Shown here piece after piece: positions 1 through 6,789 of a DNA stretch of 37,763 nt; the first letter of the stretch is position 1, and each line of letters opens with the position of its first letter. The translations under genes and the position numbers were made by a program. The DNA comes from a virus: positions 1 to 37,763 of IMG/VR virus record IMGVR_UViG_3300007276_000121. The stretch is one strand, 5' to 3'. The notes under the pieces were generated by a model. That model ran no database searches. It had not been told where the DNA came from and saw only the letters and a program-made list of their open reading frames with translations.

Positions 1-10
1 AGGGGCCAAC

Positions 11-42
11 AAAAAACCCCCCACCTTTCGGTGAGGGGTTTT
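11..42 (-). terminator. Rho-independent terminator for the leftmost leftward genes
   Basis: Read leftward, a 13-bp stem (13-25 with 30-42, one G-U wobble) closes a GAAA tetraloop of the stable GNRA class. It is followed by a run of six U residues (from the A run at 11-16). It lies just beyond the stop codon of the leftward gene ending at 54, so it should end transcription of the two small leftward genes. Confidence 0.8.
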
Positions 43-53
43 CTGCTGTTGGG

Positions 54-239
54 TTATACGCCTTCTCTGTACTCCGTGTTACAAGCCTCTTCCCACTTGT
101 CGTGATCGAAGCGCTCATTATCTGCGGCGAACAAGTTGCCTAGACTTATCACCATGTGCCTCCACTCGTTGCTAGGCATAACGTGGCGCGTGCTGGTGCT
201 AATCACCCTCGCTATTGCTTGATAGTGTTTCCGGTGCAT
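54..239 (-). CDS. Small hypothetical protein of actinophage type (61 aa)
   Basis: The 61-aa product is soluble, with a helical N-terminal half and an acidic C-terminal half around LFAADNERFDHDKWEEACN (residues 36-54). That layout resembles a family of tiny actinobacteriophage proteins that end in a LAADNPRFD-like motif; the match is from memory and no function is known to me. The start is supported by an AGGAG ribosome binding site about 6 bases upstream of the ATG at 239. It follows the leftward gene at 294-455, separated by a strong hairpin, and ends just before a terminator, so the two form a short leftward transcription unit. The coding call is fairly secure; the function is unknown. Confidence 0.75.
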   Translation of the reverse strand: MHRKHYQAIARVISTSTRHVMPSNEWRHMVISLGNLFAADNERFDHDKWEEACNTEYREGV

Positions 240-258
240 TTGTTTCTCCTTAGGTTGA

Positions 259-284
259 GAGTGGGGGACCGTAGTCCCCCACTC
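259..284 (-). promoter_or_regulatory. Perfect 11-bp hairpin with UACG tetraloop between two leftward genes
   Basis: Positions 259-269 and 274-284 are perfect reverse complements. In the leftward transcript the loop is UACG closed by a C-G pair, the exceptionally stable cUNCGg class. No U run follows, so it is probably an mRNA-stabilising or processing structure, or a translational insulator, rather than a terminator. Confidence 0.65.
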
Positions 285-293
285 AGTTAGTTG

Positions 294-455
294 CTAGTTA
301 CTTTCGCAATCGTGGCCGTAATAAAACTCAGCCGCATCTTGCTCGTCATACATATCGAATACGCGGTTACATTCAACGCACACTTGGTGCATTTCTTGAA
401 CTACCAATTTCAGTAGCTCATCGATGGCCGCGTTCTTGCTTACTAGCTTGCCCAT
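294..455 (-). CDS. Small Cys-containing protein, possible zinc binder (53 aa)
   Basis: A 53-aa leftward gene with a good AGGAGA site 8 bases upstream of its ATG at 455. A CVEC pair (residues 26-29) is followed about 20 residues later by YGHDCES at the C-terminus. Two Cys, then His and Cys, suggest one metal site of zinc-ribbon type. Similar tiny proteins with a C-x2-C...RVFD...GHDC pattern are, as I recall, common in actinobacteriophages; no role is known to me. It is the first clear gene of the short leftward unit, and its promoter should lie in 456-680. Confidence 0.7.
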   Translation of the reverse strand: MGKLVSKNAAIDELLKLVVQEMHQVCVECNRVFDMYDEQDAAEFYYGHDCESN

Positions 456-684
456 AGTTGATTCTCCTAATGGTTGAGTGTGTAAGTGCCTGTCACTGTG
501 GAGTTATCAACTTGCCTGCTGCTGCCGCTGATGCCTACTGTGGTCACCCGCTGCCAGTGATACCAATTTACCGTACCTACCGAAACCATGTTGTATCGGC
601 ACAAACGTTCTTCCATTTGATGCATGATCTGTGTCTTGGGTTGACCGAGCTTGTGGACGCTAACTGTTTAGTACGCTATGCATA
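456..684. other. Divergent intergenic control region
   Basis: About 230 bases separate the leftward gene starting at 455 from the rightward gene starting at 685. Open frames exist on both strands (75 codons rightward from 458; 52 codons leftward from 625), but neither has a ribosome binding site or a convincing protein composition. The region most likely holds back-to-back promoters. No tRNA or CRISPR structure is visible. Confidence 0.45.
672..679 (+). promoter_or_regulatory. Candidate -10 element (TACGCTAT) for the rightward arm
   Basis: TACGCTAT fits the actinobacterial TANNNT -10 pattern and lies immediately before the first long rightward gene. A start site 6-7 bases downstream would coincide with the ATG at 685, giving a leaderless mRNA. 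The same word precedes 1728 and 7872. A weak -35 (TTGTGG, 651-656) is 15 bases upstream. The word also occurs inside genes, so support is positional only. Confidence 0.3.
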
Positions 685-1677
685 ATGGGTTGTTTTGTTG
701 TTATGATTGTTGGCATGGTTGACGACAGAGCGATGCGTTTTAGACAGCAAGCTGCTGCCCCTGCGCCTAGGCCCGCTCCTAAGCCTGCTATTCGTCAGCC
801 CAGGCCTACACCTAAGCCAGTAGTTCCGGAGCCGACACCTACTAATCCTTTAAAGGGTATGGTTAACAACTATTTGCGCACAGCGCCAGCGGTGTACTCA
901 GAAGCAGCTGCTAATAACATTTTTAACCCGTTTCCTTCCGTTCATCAAGCGGTTAATCAGGGTAGGTTGCCTACTCGTGGCGAGGTTGGGTTGGATGCAG
1001 GGTTTTTGGCAGCAGGTGCGATCCCTTTTGGCAAGATTGGTACCACAGCATCGAGGTTAGGGGCTATAGGCCGTCGTGTTGCTCCCGCGGGTGGGCCAGA
1101 AGCTGTTTCAGAATTTTTGGGTGGTCCTATATCGGGTTACAAATCAACATTAAATAAAGATATTCTTCAGCAAACTTTGAATAGTGGCGAACAGATTATT
1201 CCGCGTGGCAGAGAATTAGTACGTATGCCTAGCTCGGGGCAGGTAGCACCTAAGTACGGATCTCAAAGCGTGCCTTTGCCCCGTGAGGTAGGGGCTGACT
1301 ATATAGCTGGTCGCCCGCAATCGTTTGGGCAAGCAGCTGATTTGCAGAGAATGGGTGCCATTATGCGTGGTCTAGACCCTGACACCGGAGGAAACATTTG
1401 GAGGGCCCCTGGGTTAATGTCAATCACGGCGATGGAAGATTTGCCTGGATTAATAGATTTGCCTGCTTTCTTAGCTAAGTACAGCGATGAAATTGCTGCT
1501 AGCCCTAGGAAACCTCTTGAAAGCGACTTTTTGAACGAGGGGTTGTTAAGTCCTGACGTGCGTTTGCAGTTGCGTGATTTCAATCCCGGAGATATTGACC
1601 GTTTTCCCTTAAGCGCACCTACGGGTAGAGGGCAGCTTAATTTTCCTACGTGGTACTTTGACGCATACGCACGTTAG
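685..1677 (+). CDS. Unassigned Pro-rich protein with hydrophobic central segment
   Basis: No family recognised. From the ATG at 685 it is 330 aa. The segment after residue 17 starts a Pro/Ala/Lys-rich stretch (about 22-55) that looks disordered. A helical region of alternating Gly and Ala follows (about 99-135, including GLDAGFLAAGAIPFGKIGTT), then a mostly soluble C-terminal half ending in aromatic residues. The start is uncertain: no Shine-Dalgarno sequence precedes 685, and the ATG at 733 would start directly before the Pro-rich tail (MRFRQQAAAP). The Pro-rich linker plus a small-residue helix recalls virion-delivered or polymorphic-toxin-like proteins, but no catalytic motif is visible. 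It is the first gene of the rightward arm, upstream of an HTH protein. Confidence 0.7.
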   Translation: MGCFVVMIVGMVDDRAMRFRQQAAAPAPRPAPKPAIRQPRPTPKPVVPEPTPTNPLKGMVNNYLRTAPAVYSEAAANNIFNPFPSVHQAVNQGRLPTRGEVGLDAGFLAAGAIPFGKIGTTASRLGAIGRRVAPAGGPEAVSEFLGGPISGYKSTLNKDILQQTLNSGEQIIPRGRELVRMPSSGQVAPKYGSQSVPLPREVGADYIAGRPQSFGQAADLQRMGAIMRGLDPDTGGNIWRAPGLMSITAMEDLPGLIDLPAFLAKYSDEIAASPRKPLESDFLNEGLLSPDVRLQLRDFNPGDIDRFPLSAPTGRGQLNFPTWYFDAYAR

Positions 1678-1698
1678 GTACCCACGCTAAACCTGTGC

Positions 1699-1706
1699 TA
1701 CGCTAT
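1699..1706 (+). promoter_or_regulatory. Candidate -10 element upstream of the HTH gene
   Basis: TACGCTAT lies in a 50-base gap before the gene at 1728. A start site near 1711 would leave a leader of about 17 bases with an AGGAG site (1718-1722) five bases from the ATG. The -35 is not clear (TTAGGT at 1674-1679, spacing 19). Confidence 0.35.
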
Positions 1707-1727
1707 CTGTCATAGATAGGAGTGGTT

Positions 1728-2252
1728 ATGGATAAGAATCCGTATGTGCGTCTTCGTGAGCTGTGTGGTGCATCCCAGAAAGGGTTTGCTACTAAACATG
1801 GTTTTGGGAAGATGACAATGGTGTATTTGGAGGCGGGGATGTATACCCGTGTTTCCGACAGACAGAGTATTGCTCTAGGACGGGAGTGTAATGAAAAAGG
1901 TGTCGATGCGCGCGAAGTTTTACGTACCGATTACAACGCGGATAGTCTTAATGAGGCGTATCTGGATTGGCGGAGCGCGGACCGTAGGATCAAAGCGCCA
2001 ACCATTTTGGAAAAGGCTTCACCACCTTTTGGGGGCGACGTTGAGACATCTCCTGTAGCCCAGTTCGTTAAAGACACGACTGGGAGCCTGCAAGGGTTCT
2101 GCAAACTACTAAAAATCCCTAGTATCACGATGACACGCTATATTAGGGGTGAGACAGTAACAGTGCCTGTCGCGTTAGTGTCAGCGTTGGAAGACGTTGG
2201 TTACCCGCACACGGCAGCGTTAATTAATGCCCAAGCAAACTGGTTCAGCTAG
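1728..2252 (+). CDS. Helix-turn-helix DNA-binding protein
   Basis: A 174-aa protein with two probable HTH segments. The first (about residues 4-55) contains LCGASQKGFATKHGFGKMTM, laid out like an XRE-type helix-turn-helix. The second (about 108-160) contains SLQGFCKLLKIPSITMTRYI, a second Cro-like pattern. The start at 1728 is favoured because AGGAG (1718-1722) sits five bases upstream; a GTG at 1722 overlaps that site. It has its own candidate promoter and is followed closely by three small genes. A regulatory role is likely: either a phage transcription factor or an autoregulator of the rightward arm. It lacks a repressor-type C-terminal domain, so it is not a typical CI-like repressor. Confidence 0.75.
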   Translation: MDKNPYVRLRELCGASQKGFATKHGFGKMTMVYLEAGMYTRVSDRQSIALGRECNEKGVDAREVLRTDYNADSLNEAYLDWRSADRRIKAPTILEKASPPFGGDVETSPVAQFVKDTTGSLQGFCKLLKIPSITMTRYIRGETVTVPVALVSALEDVGYPHTAALINAQANWFS

Positions 2253-2264
2253 AAAGGACGCAAC

Positions 2265-2375
2265 ATGTTAGTTGGCAAGAAGAAGAAGATACTAAAACTG
2301 GCACAACAGTACGCTAGCATGCGGGAGTTGGGTTGGGAAACTTACTACCGTGAAATGAGCGGGCTTCTGAAGTAA
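2265..2375 (+). CDS. Basic micro-protein (36 aa)
   Basis: A 36-codon frame with a clear AAAGGACG site (2253-2260) four bases before its ATG. Its stop codon overlaps the next start as TAATG at 2373-2377. The product begins with a run of four lysines (residues 5-8) and continues as an amphipathic helix with aromatic residues (GWETYYREM). The RBS and the stop-start coupling to the FmdB-like gene argue that it is translated. Function unknown; it may bind nucleic acid because it is so basic, but that is a guess. Confidence 0.6.
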   Translation: MLVGKKKKILKLAQQYASMRELGWETYYREMSGLLK

Positions 2376-2572
2376 TGCCTGTCTACGTTTTTCGATGTGC
2401 CGAGTGCCGGTCCCAGGAGGATCGGCACTTAGGTTTTGACCACCCAGTTGTGGATCCGTGTAAGTGTGGCGGGAAGATGACTAAAGTTTTCCAACTGTCC
2501 GGTGTACGCTTTAAAGGGACCGGATTCTACCGAAACGACAGCCAACCAAACAAACCGGCCAAGGAAGACTAA
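2375..2572 (+). CDS. FmdB-family zinc-ribbon protein
   Basis: A 65-aa protein matching the FmdB-type zinc ribbon. It starts with a short strand (MPVYVFRC) and has metal ligands Cys8-x2-Cys11 and Cys29-x-Cys31. The family hallmark KVFQLSGVRFKGTGFY follows at residues 37-52. Such proteins are widespread in bacteria and actinophages; the domain name comes from a formamidase operon, but the biochemical role is not settled. It is coupled to its neighbours by TAATG overlaps on both sides (2375 and 2572), so it is co-translated with the micro-protein and the probable small terminase. Confidence 0.85.
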   Translation: MPVYVFRCAECRSQEDRHLGFDHPVVDPCKCGGKMTKVFQLSGVRFKGTGFYRNDSQPNKPAKED

Positions 2573-3288
2573 TGGACGAATTTGAACAGTTCGAGGGCGG
2601 TGTCGCCGTCCACCTACCCGACGGGTCAACCCGCAACATTGCCACACCAGACGGTTTCACCGACACCGCGTTTCGCGGGACGCTCGCAGCGTTCCACACA
2701 GCCTACCTACGCAACGGTGTGATCCCTTCTGTCGGGGATGTGCATGAGCTGTGGCCGAAGCTGCCGAAGAAAACAATAAGCGGCGTAATGAGTACGCTAG
2801 AATTTCGAGAGGCTATACAACACAGAGGAATCCAATGGGACGCCAAAGACGGCCTCTCCATGGAACAACAAACCGTACTCCTTAAACTATCCGACCCATT
2901 CGACAGACGCGGCCTCGCATCCAAACTCAAAGACCTTACCGTCCCCATGGCACGATTCCAAGCCTGGCTCAAACAACCCCTCTTCAACAACCTCTACAAC
3001 CAACACACCAAAGCCAACTACGAAGAAGCACTCCCAGCGATCCGACAAAGACTCATCGGAAACGCAGAAGCCGGAGACCAACGAGCCATCGAACTCGTAT
3101 TCGCCATGACCGGAGAATGGAACCCCAACCAACAACACCTCGAAGACGCCCGCACTATTGTTTTGAAAGTAGTAGAGGCTATAATAAAACATGTCAAGGA
3201 CGTGAAGACGCGAGAAGCAATCCTATCGGACGTTTCAATGTATGCTGGTACTCTGGCGAGTATGAACCAGCAAAAGACCTTGGAGTAA
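2572..3288 (+). CDS. Probable terminase small subunit
   Basis: A 238-aa protein. The N-terminal part (about 28-110) is helical and could carry a DNA-binding HTH (residues 50-75, VIPSVGDVHELWPKLPKKTI). The central part (about 125-185) has the layout of phage small terminases or phBC6A51-like proteins: a long helix with FNNLYNQHTKANYEEALPAI, then a GDQRAIELVFAMTGEWNP segment. Small terminases bind the packaging site and load the large subunit. The assignment rests on this pattern alone, and the large terminase gene is over 6 kb downstream, which is unusual. Codon choice shifts strongly to C-ending codons between about 2820 and 3160 compared with both neighbours. Confidence 0.55.
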   Translation: MDEFEQFEGGVAVHLPDGSTRNIATPDGFTDTAFRGTLAAFHTAYLRNGVIPSVGDVHELWPKLPKKTISGVMSTLEFREAIQHRGIQWDAKDGLSMEQQTVLLKLSDPFDRRGLASKLKDLTVPMARFQAWLKQPLFNNLYNQHTKANYEEALPAIRQRLIGNAEAGDQRAIELVFAMTGEWNPNQQHLEDARTIVLKVVEAIIKHVKDVKTREAILSDVSMYAGTLASMNQQKTLE

Positions 3289-3291
3289 TAC

Positions 3292-4266
3292 ATGGCAACC
3301 AACACCACCAAACTCGGGCTAATCAAGCCGGATCTTACCGACGTTGTTGACGTAGGCAACCTCAACGACAACGCAGACGATATTGACGCTGCTGTCGGGT
3401 TTACTCTTTGTACTTCGGCAACCCGCCCGGCTACGCCCTGGGCTGGGCAAACAATTTTTGAGACGGATACGACAAGTAGTTTTGTGTGGGATGGTTCCGC
3501 ATGGCAATCTGCTGGCGGCGGTTCGGGTTCGATTACTGTTTCCGCTACAGCACCTGTGAGTCCTCCTCCAGCTAACGGGGATTTGTGGTGGGATTCTGAT
3601 AACGGAAACATGTACATCTATTACGATGATGGAGATAGCCAGCAGTGGGTTGCGGCTAATGGTCCTCAAGTGTTTGTTGGTGCTGCGGCTCCTGCCGGGT
3701 ATCAGGGTCAGATGTGGTTTGATTCGTCTACTGGCAAAATGTATGTTTTTTATGATGATGGGACTTCTTCGCAGTGGGTTTCTGCTATTGGTGGTTCTTT
3801 GGCGGGGAGTGTGTTGCAGGTTGTGTCTACAACTAAGACAGACACGTTTTCGACTACTAGCGGGACTTATGCCCAAGTGACTGACTTGGTTGTGAATATA
3901 ACACCTAGCTCAACAAGCAGTAAATTTTTGGTTATGGCCTCAGTGCCTAACTCCAGCGCTGGTGGCAGTTCGGGACAGCAGGCGATGCTGGCTGTTTATC
4001 GAGATTCTACTAATTTAATTGTTCCTGATTCTCCAGGTAGTCGCGCCCCCGCTTATGGCACTTTTGTGCGATTCGGAGATGTGGAACTCGAACCAGGTAG
4101 CTTTACTATTTTAGATTCTCCAGCTACGACTTCCACGCTTTCTTATTCGGTTTATTTTAAGTCCGGTGGTAGCACCGCTTACATTAATAGAAGCTCGGCA
4201 GATACTAATTCAAGCTCTTACCCTAGAGGTGTTGCGACTATTACAGTTATGGAGGTTGCAGGCTAA
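3292..4266 (+). CDS. Tail fibre / minor tail protein with tandem repeats
   Basis: A 324-aa protein. Its N-terminus (KLGLIKPDLTDVVDVGNLND, then a short helix) is the typical attachment segment of many phage fibres. Residues about 85-124 and 130-169 are two tandem copies of a module around GDLWWDSDNGNMYIYYDDG and GQMWFDSSTGKMYVFYDDG. The C-terminal 150 residues are Ser/Thr-rich, predicted beta-rich, and probably form the distal head. A GGAG site lies seven bases before the ATG. It opens the fibre block and shares a TAATG overlap with the assembly-chaperone gene at 4266. Confidence 0.75.
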   Translation: MATNTTKLGLIKPDLTDVVDVGNLNDNADDIDAAVGFTLCTSATRPATPWAGQTIFETDTTSSFVWDGSAWQSAGGGSGSITVSATAPVSPPPANGDLWWDSDNGNMYIYYDDGDSQQWVAANGPQVFVGAAAPAGYQGQMWFDSSTGKMYVFYDDGTSSQWVSAIGGSLAGSVLQVVSTTKTDTFSTTSGTYAQVTDLVVNITPSSTSSKFLVMASVPNSSAGGSSGQQAMLAVYRDSTNLIVPDSPGSRAPAYGTFVRFGDVELEPGSFTILDSPATTSTLSYSVYFKSGGSTAYINRSSADTNSSSYPRGVATITVMEVAG

Positions 4267-4529
4267 TGGATATTACACAAGTACTCACCCGCCGCTACGC
4301 AGGCGCAGAATGGACCCTCAACGGAGACAACTACACCGGACTCACCTGGCTATCTGACACACCCAAACCTAAGAAGGCAGAACTAGAAGCACTGTGGGAT
4401 GACGTACAAGCAGAAATCGCTGACGAAGCACAAGCCAAGATCGATGCTAAAGCTTCTGCGGTGGCTAAGTTGCAGGCTTTGGGTTTGACGGTTGATGAGG
4501 TGCAGGTTGCTTTTGGGTTGGGGGCGTAA
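4266..4529 (+). CDS. Tail fibre assembly chaperone-like protein
   Basis: An 87-aa protein whose N-terminus resembles small phage fibre assembly proteins: RRYAGAEWTLNGDNYTGLTW at residues 9-28. An acidic, Ala-rich helix follows (about 38-75) and then a LGLTVDEVQVAFG tail. Such proteins help fold or trimerise adjacent fibres, or form their tips. It sits between fibre genes and is translationally coupled to both (TAATG at 4266 and 4529). Codon style switches near 4445 from C-ending to T/G-ending codons. Confidence 0.65.
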   Translation: MDITQVLTRRYAGAEWTLNGDNYTGLTWLSDTPKPKKAELEALWDDVQAEIADEAQAKIDAKASAVAKLQALGLTVDEVQVAFGLGA

Positions 4530-5458
4530 TGACTGATATTGATTTTCCTGATAGTCCTACTGATGGGCAGTCTTTTGGTGCGTGGGCGTGGACGGCTGCC
4601 CGGTCTGTGTGGGATTGGAATGTTGTTGAGCTAATAAATATCCAGTACTTGGTTATTGCTGGCGGTGCTGGTGGTTCGTCAGGTGGTGGGGGTGCCGGTG
4701 GTTATCGTTCTAATGTTTCCGGTGAGTCGAGTGGTGGTGGCGCTTCCGCTGAGCCAGCCCTGAGTTTGCCTGTTGGCACTTACACGGTCACGATTGGCGC
4801 TGGTGGTGTTGGCGGCTCTGCAGATGTCGCTGGTGGGATTGTTGCCACGAGTGGTTCTTCGAGTCAATGTTCGGTGACTTCCATTGGTGGTGGTATCGGC
4901 TCAAGGGCTGGGGGTGGACCTTTCGCTGGGGTAGGTGGTTCTGGTGGTGGCGCTGCGGCTTCAACGAGTAACGAAAGCGGTGCGGCTGGTACAAGCGGTC
5001 AAGGTTACGCTGGTGGTGCGGCAAATGTTAACGGTGCGCCTTATTCGACTGGTGGTGGTGGTGGTGCTGGCGCTGTTGGTGAAACGCCAGTCACGGCTAA
5101 AGGCGGTAACGGTGGCGCTGGTGTCACTTCGTCCATTACGGGTTCGGCTGTAGGTCGCGCTGGCGGTGGTGGCGGTGGTGGTTATGTCAGCCCCGCTGTT
5201 GGTGGTACGGCTAGTGACGGTGGTGGGGGTGGTGGCACGGGGAATGGTACCGCTGGAACTGTTAACACTGGCGGTGGTGGCGGTGGTGGGCGTAGCGGTA
5301 ATACAGGCGGTGCTGGCGGTTCCGGTGTTGTCATACTCAAATATCCAGTCGCACGCAGCATTACGGCTGGTGTTGGTCTAACATCATCAACCACTACATC
5401 GGGTGACTTCAAAATAACCACGTTCACTGCTGGTACAGACACCATAACTTTCGCATAG
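4529..5458 (+). CDS. Glycine-rich tail fibre / adhesin, copy 1
   Basis: A 309-aa protein with a short N-terminal anchoring module (FPDSPTDGQSFGAWAWTAAR, residues 6-25), a YLVIAGGAGG strand and then about 200 residues dominated by Gly, Ser and Ala. The C-terminal module contains GGSGVVILKYP followed by GLTSSTTTSG and KITTFTAGTDTITF. Gly-rich adhesins of this sort, often built as polyglycine-II-like lattices, are the receptor-binding tips of several phages, so host recognition is likely. It is a clear paralogue of the next gene, sharing both end modules. Runs of GGT codons make it a good substrate for recombination. Confidence 0.75.
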   Translation: MTDIDFPDSPTDGQSFGAWAWTAARSVWDWNVVELINIQYLVIAGGAGGSSGGGGAGGYRSNVSGESSGGGASAEPALSLPVGTYTVTIGAGGVGGSADVAGGIVATSGSSSQCSVTSIGGGIGSRAGGGPFAGVGGSGGGAAASTSNESGAAGTSGQGYAGGAANVNGAPYSTGGGGGAGAVGETPVTAKGGNGGAGVTSSITGSAVGRAGGGGGGGYVSPAVGGTASDGGGGGGTGNGTAGTVNTGGGGGGGRSGNTGGAGGSGVVILKYPVARSITAGVGLTSSTTTSGDFKITTFTAGTDTITFA

Positions 5459-5468
5459 GAGACATAAC

Positions 5469-6389
5469 ATGCCATTAGATTTTCCTGCTGCCCCCACTGA
5501 TGGGGATATTTATAACCGGTATAAGTGGAATTCTACTGATACGGTATGGAATTTGAATTTGCCTGAGTATGTTCCGGTTTATTCTTTTGAGTATTTGGTT
5601 GTTGCTGGCGGTGGCGGGGGCTTGGGGTTTAGCCGTACTGACCGTGGTGCGGGTGGCGGCGGTGCAGGTGGCTACCGTTCAAGTGTCACTGGCGAGTCGT
5701 CTGGTGGTGGCGCTTCGGCTGAAACCGCATTGAGTTTATCGGCTGGTACTTATACGGTTACGGTTGGTGCTGGTGGTGCGGGCACTAGCGGTACTGGAGC
5801 TTCGGGGGTCAACGGCGCTGACAGTGTTTTTGGTTCTGTAACCTCTTTGGGTGGCGGTGCCTCAGAGTATCCGGACGGGCTGTCAGGTGGGTCAGGTGGT
5901 GGTGCAAACCACGCAGGCTCGGGCGGGGCAGGAACTTCGGGGCAGGGTTACGGTGCCGGTGACGGTTACGCCTCAGTTCCCTACAACGGGACGGGTGGTG
6001 GTGGTGCGGGTGCCGCATCAGCTAACGCAACATCCTCAACGGCAACGGATGGTGGTGTTGGCGTTCAATCTTCTATCACGGGCTCGGCAACGTATCGCGC
6101 TGGTGGCGGTGGCGGTTACGGCGGTTCGGGTGTTGCGTATGGTGGGCTTGGCGGTGGCGCGGATTCGTCTGCTTCTGCGGCCAACGACGGAACGGTAAAC
6201 ACGGGCGGCGGTGGCGGGGCTTCTGGCGGCTCGGCTGGTGGTGCTGGCGGTTCAGGTGTTGTCATCCTCAAATACCCTGCAGCAGCATCTCTCGACATTG
6301 GTGCAGGCTTAACCTCATCCACAACAACTTCCGGCGCATACAAAATAACCACATTCACCGCCGGTACCGATACAATTACAGTGATTTAG
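5469..6389 (+). CDS. Glycine-rich tail fibre / adhesin, copy 2
   Basis: A 306-aa paralogue of the preceding gene, started by an AGGAG site. It shares the N-terminal FPAAPTDGDIYNRYKWNS segment, a YLVVAGGGGG strand, the GGGGAGGYRSSVTGESSGGG region and the C-terminal GVVILKYP plus KITTFTAGTDTIT module. The Gly-rich middle differs in length and sequence between copies, as expected for diversifying receptor-binding tips. Both proteins could form hetero-oligomeric fibres or offer alternative specificities; the sequence does not decide. Confidence 0.75.
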   Translation: MPLDFPAAPTDGDIYNRYKWNSTDTVWNLNLPEYVPVYSFEYLVVAGGGGGLGFSRTDRGAGGGGAGGYRSSVTGESSGGGASAETALSLSAGTYTVTVGAGGAGTSGTGASGVNGADSVFGSVTSLGGGASEYPDGLSGGSGGGANHAGSGGAGTSGQGYGAGDGYASVPYNGTGGGGAGAASANATSSTATDGGVGVQSSITGSATYRAGGGGGYGGSGVAYGGLGGGADSSASAANDGTVNTGGGGGASGGSAGGAGGSGVVILKYPAAASLDIGAGLTSSTTTSGAYKITTFTAGTDTITVI

Positions 6390-6399
6390 GAGAAACACA

Positions 6400-6789
6400 A
6401 TGGCACACTACGCCTTCATTAACAGCAACAACATAGTCACCCAGGTAATTGTCGGACGCGACGAAGACGAAATCGTTGACGGTATTACCGACTGGGAAAC
6501 CTACTACGGTGAAAAAGTAGGCGAACGTTGCCTACGCACCTCATACAACACAGCAGGCAACCAACACACCAGTGGTGGAACACCCTACCGTGGAAACTAT
6601 GCAGGTATCGGCTTCAAATACGACGAAGAAAACGATGTATTCGTAGCCCCACAACCATTCCCCTCATGGACCCTCAACGACTCCTACCTATGGGAAGCAC
6701 CTGTCGCCTACCCAGAAGACGGTGAACAATACGTTTGGAACGAAAACCGTAAAGAGTGGGAAGCAGTTGTAATCGATGAAACTCTCTAA
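6400..6789 (+). CDS. Conserved phage tail-associated protein
   Basis: A 129-aa acidic, aromatic-rich protein with an AGGAG site. It has a layout common in marine and freshwater phages: an N-terminal AFINSNNIVTQVIVG segment, a YRGNYAGIGFKYDEENDVF centre and a PSWTLNDSYLWEAPVAYP segment, then a WNENRKEWE end. The family usually sits beside fibre genes and is thought to be a virion or fibre accessory protein; its exact role is unknown. It overlaps the endolysin gene by 14 bases. Codons are mostly C-ending here, continuing the patch that begins near 6290. Confidence 0.6.
   Translation: MAHYAFINSNNIVTQVIVGRDEDEIVDGITDWETYYGEKVGERCLRTSYNTAGNQHTSGGTPYRGNYAGIGFKYDEENDVFVAPQPFPSWTLNDSYLWEAPVAYPEDGEQYVWNENRKEWEAVVIDETL

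Noticed and set aside
467-625. 52-codon leftward frame ending at the RBS of the gene at 294-455
   Set aside because: The TAG stop overlapping the next AGGAG is tempting, but there is no RBS at any of its start codons and the sequence looks non-protein-like; worth a conservation check only.
458-685. 75-codon rightward frame in the divergent gap
   Set aside because: No ribosome site, odd Cys/His-rich composition, and it would sit on the expected promoter region.
3018-3617. 199-codon leftward frame across the 2572 and 3292 genes
   Set aside because: Spans the junction of two good rightward genes with RBS; no start signal of its own.
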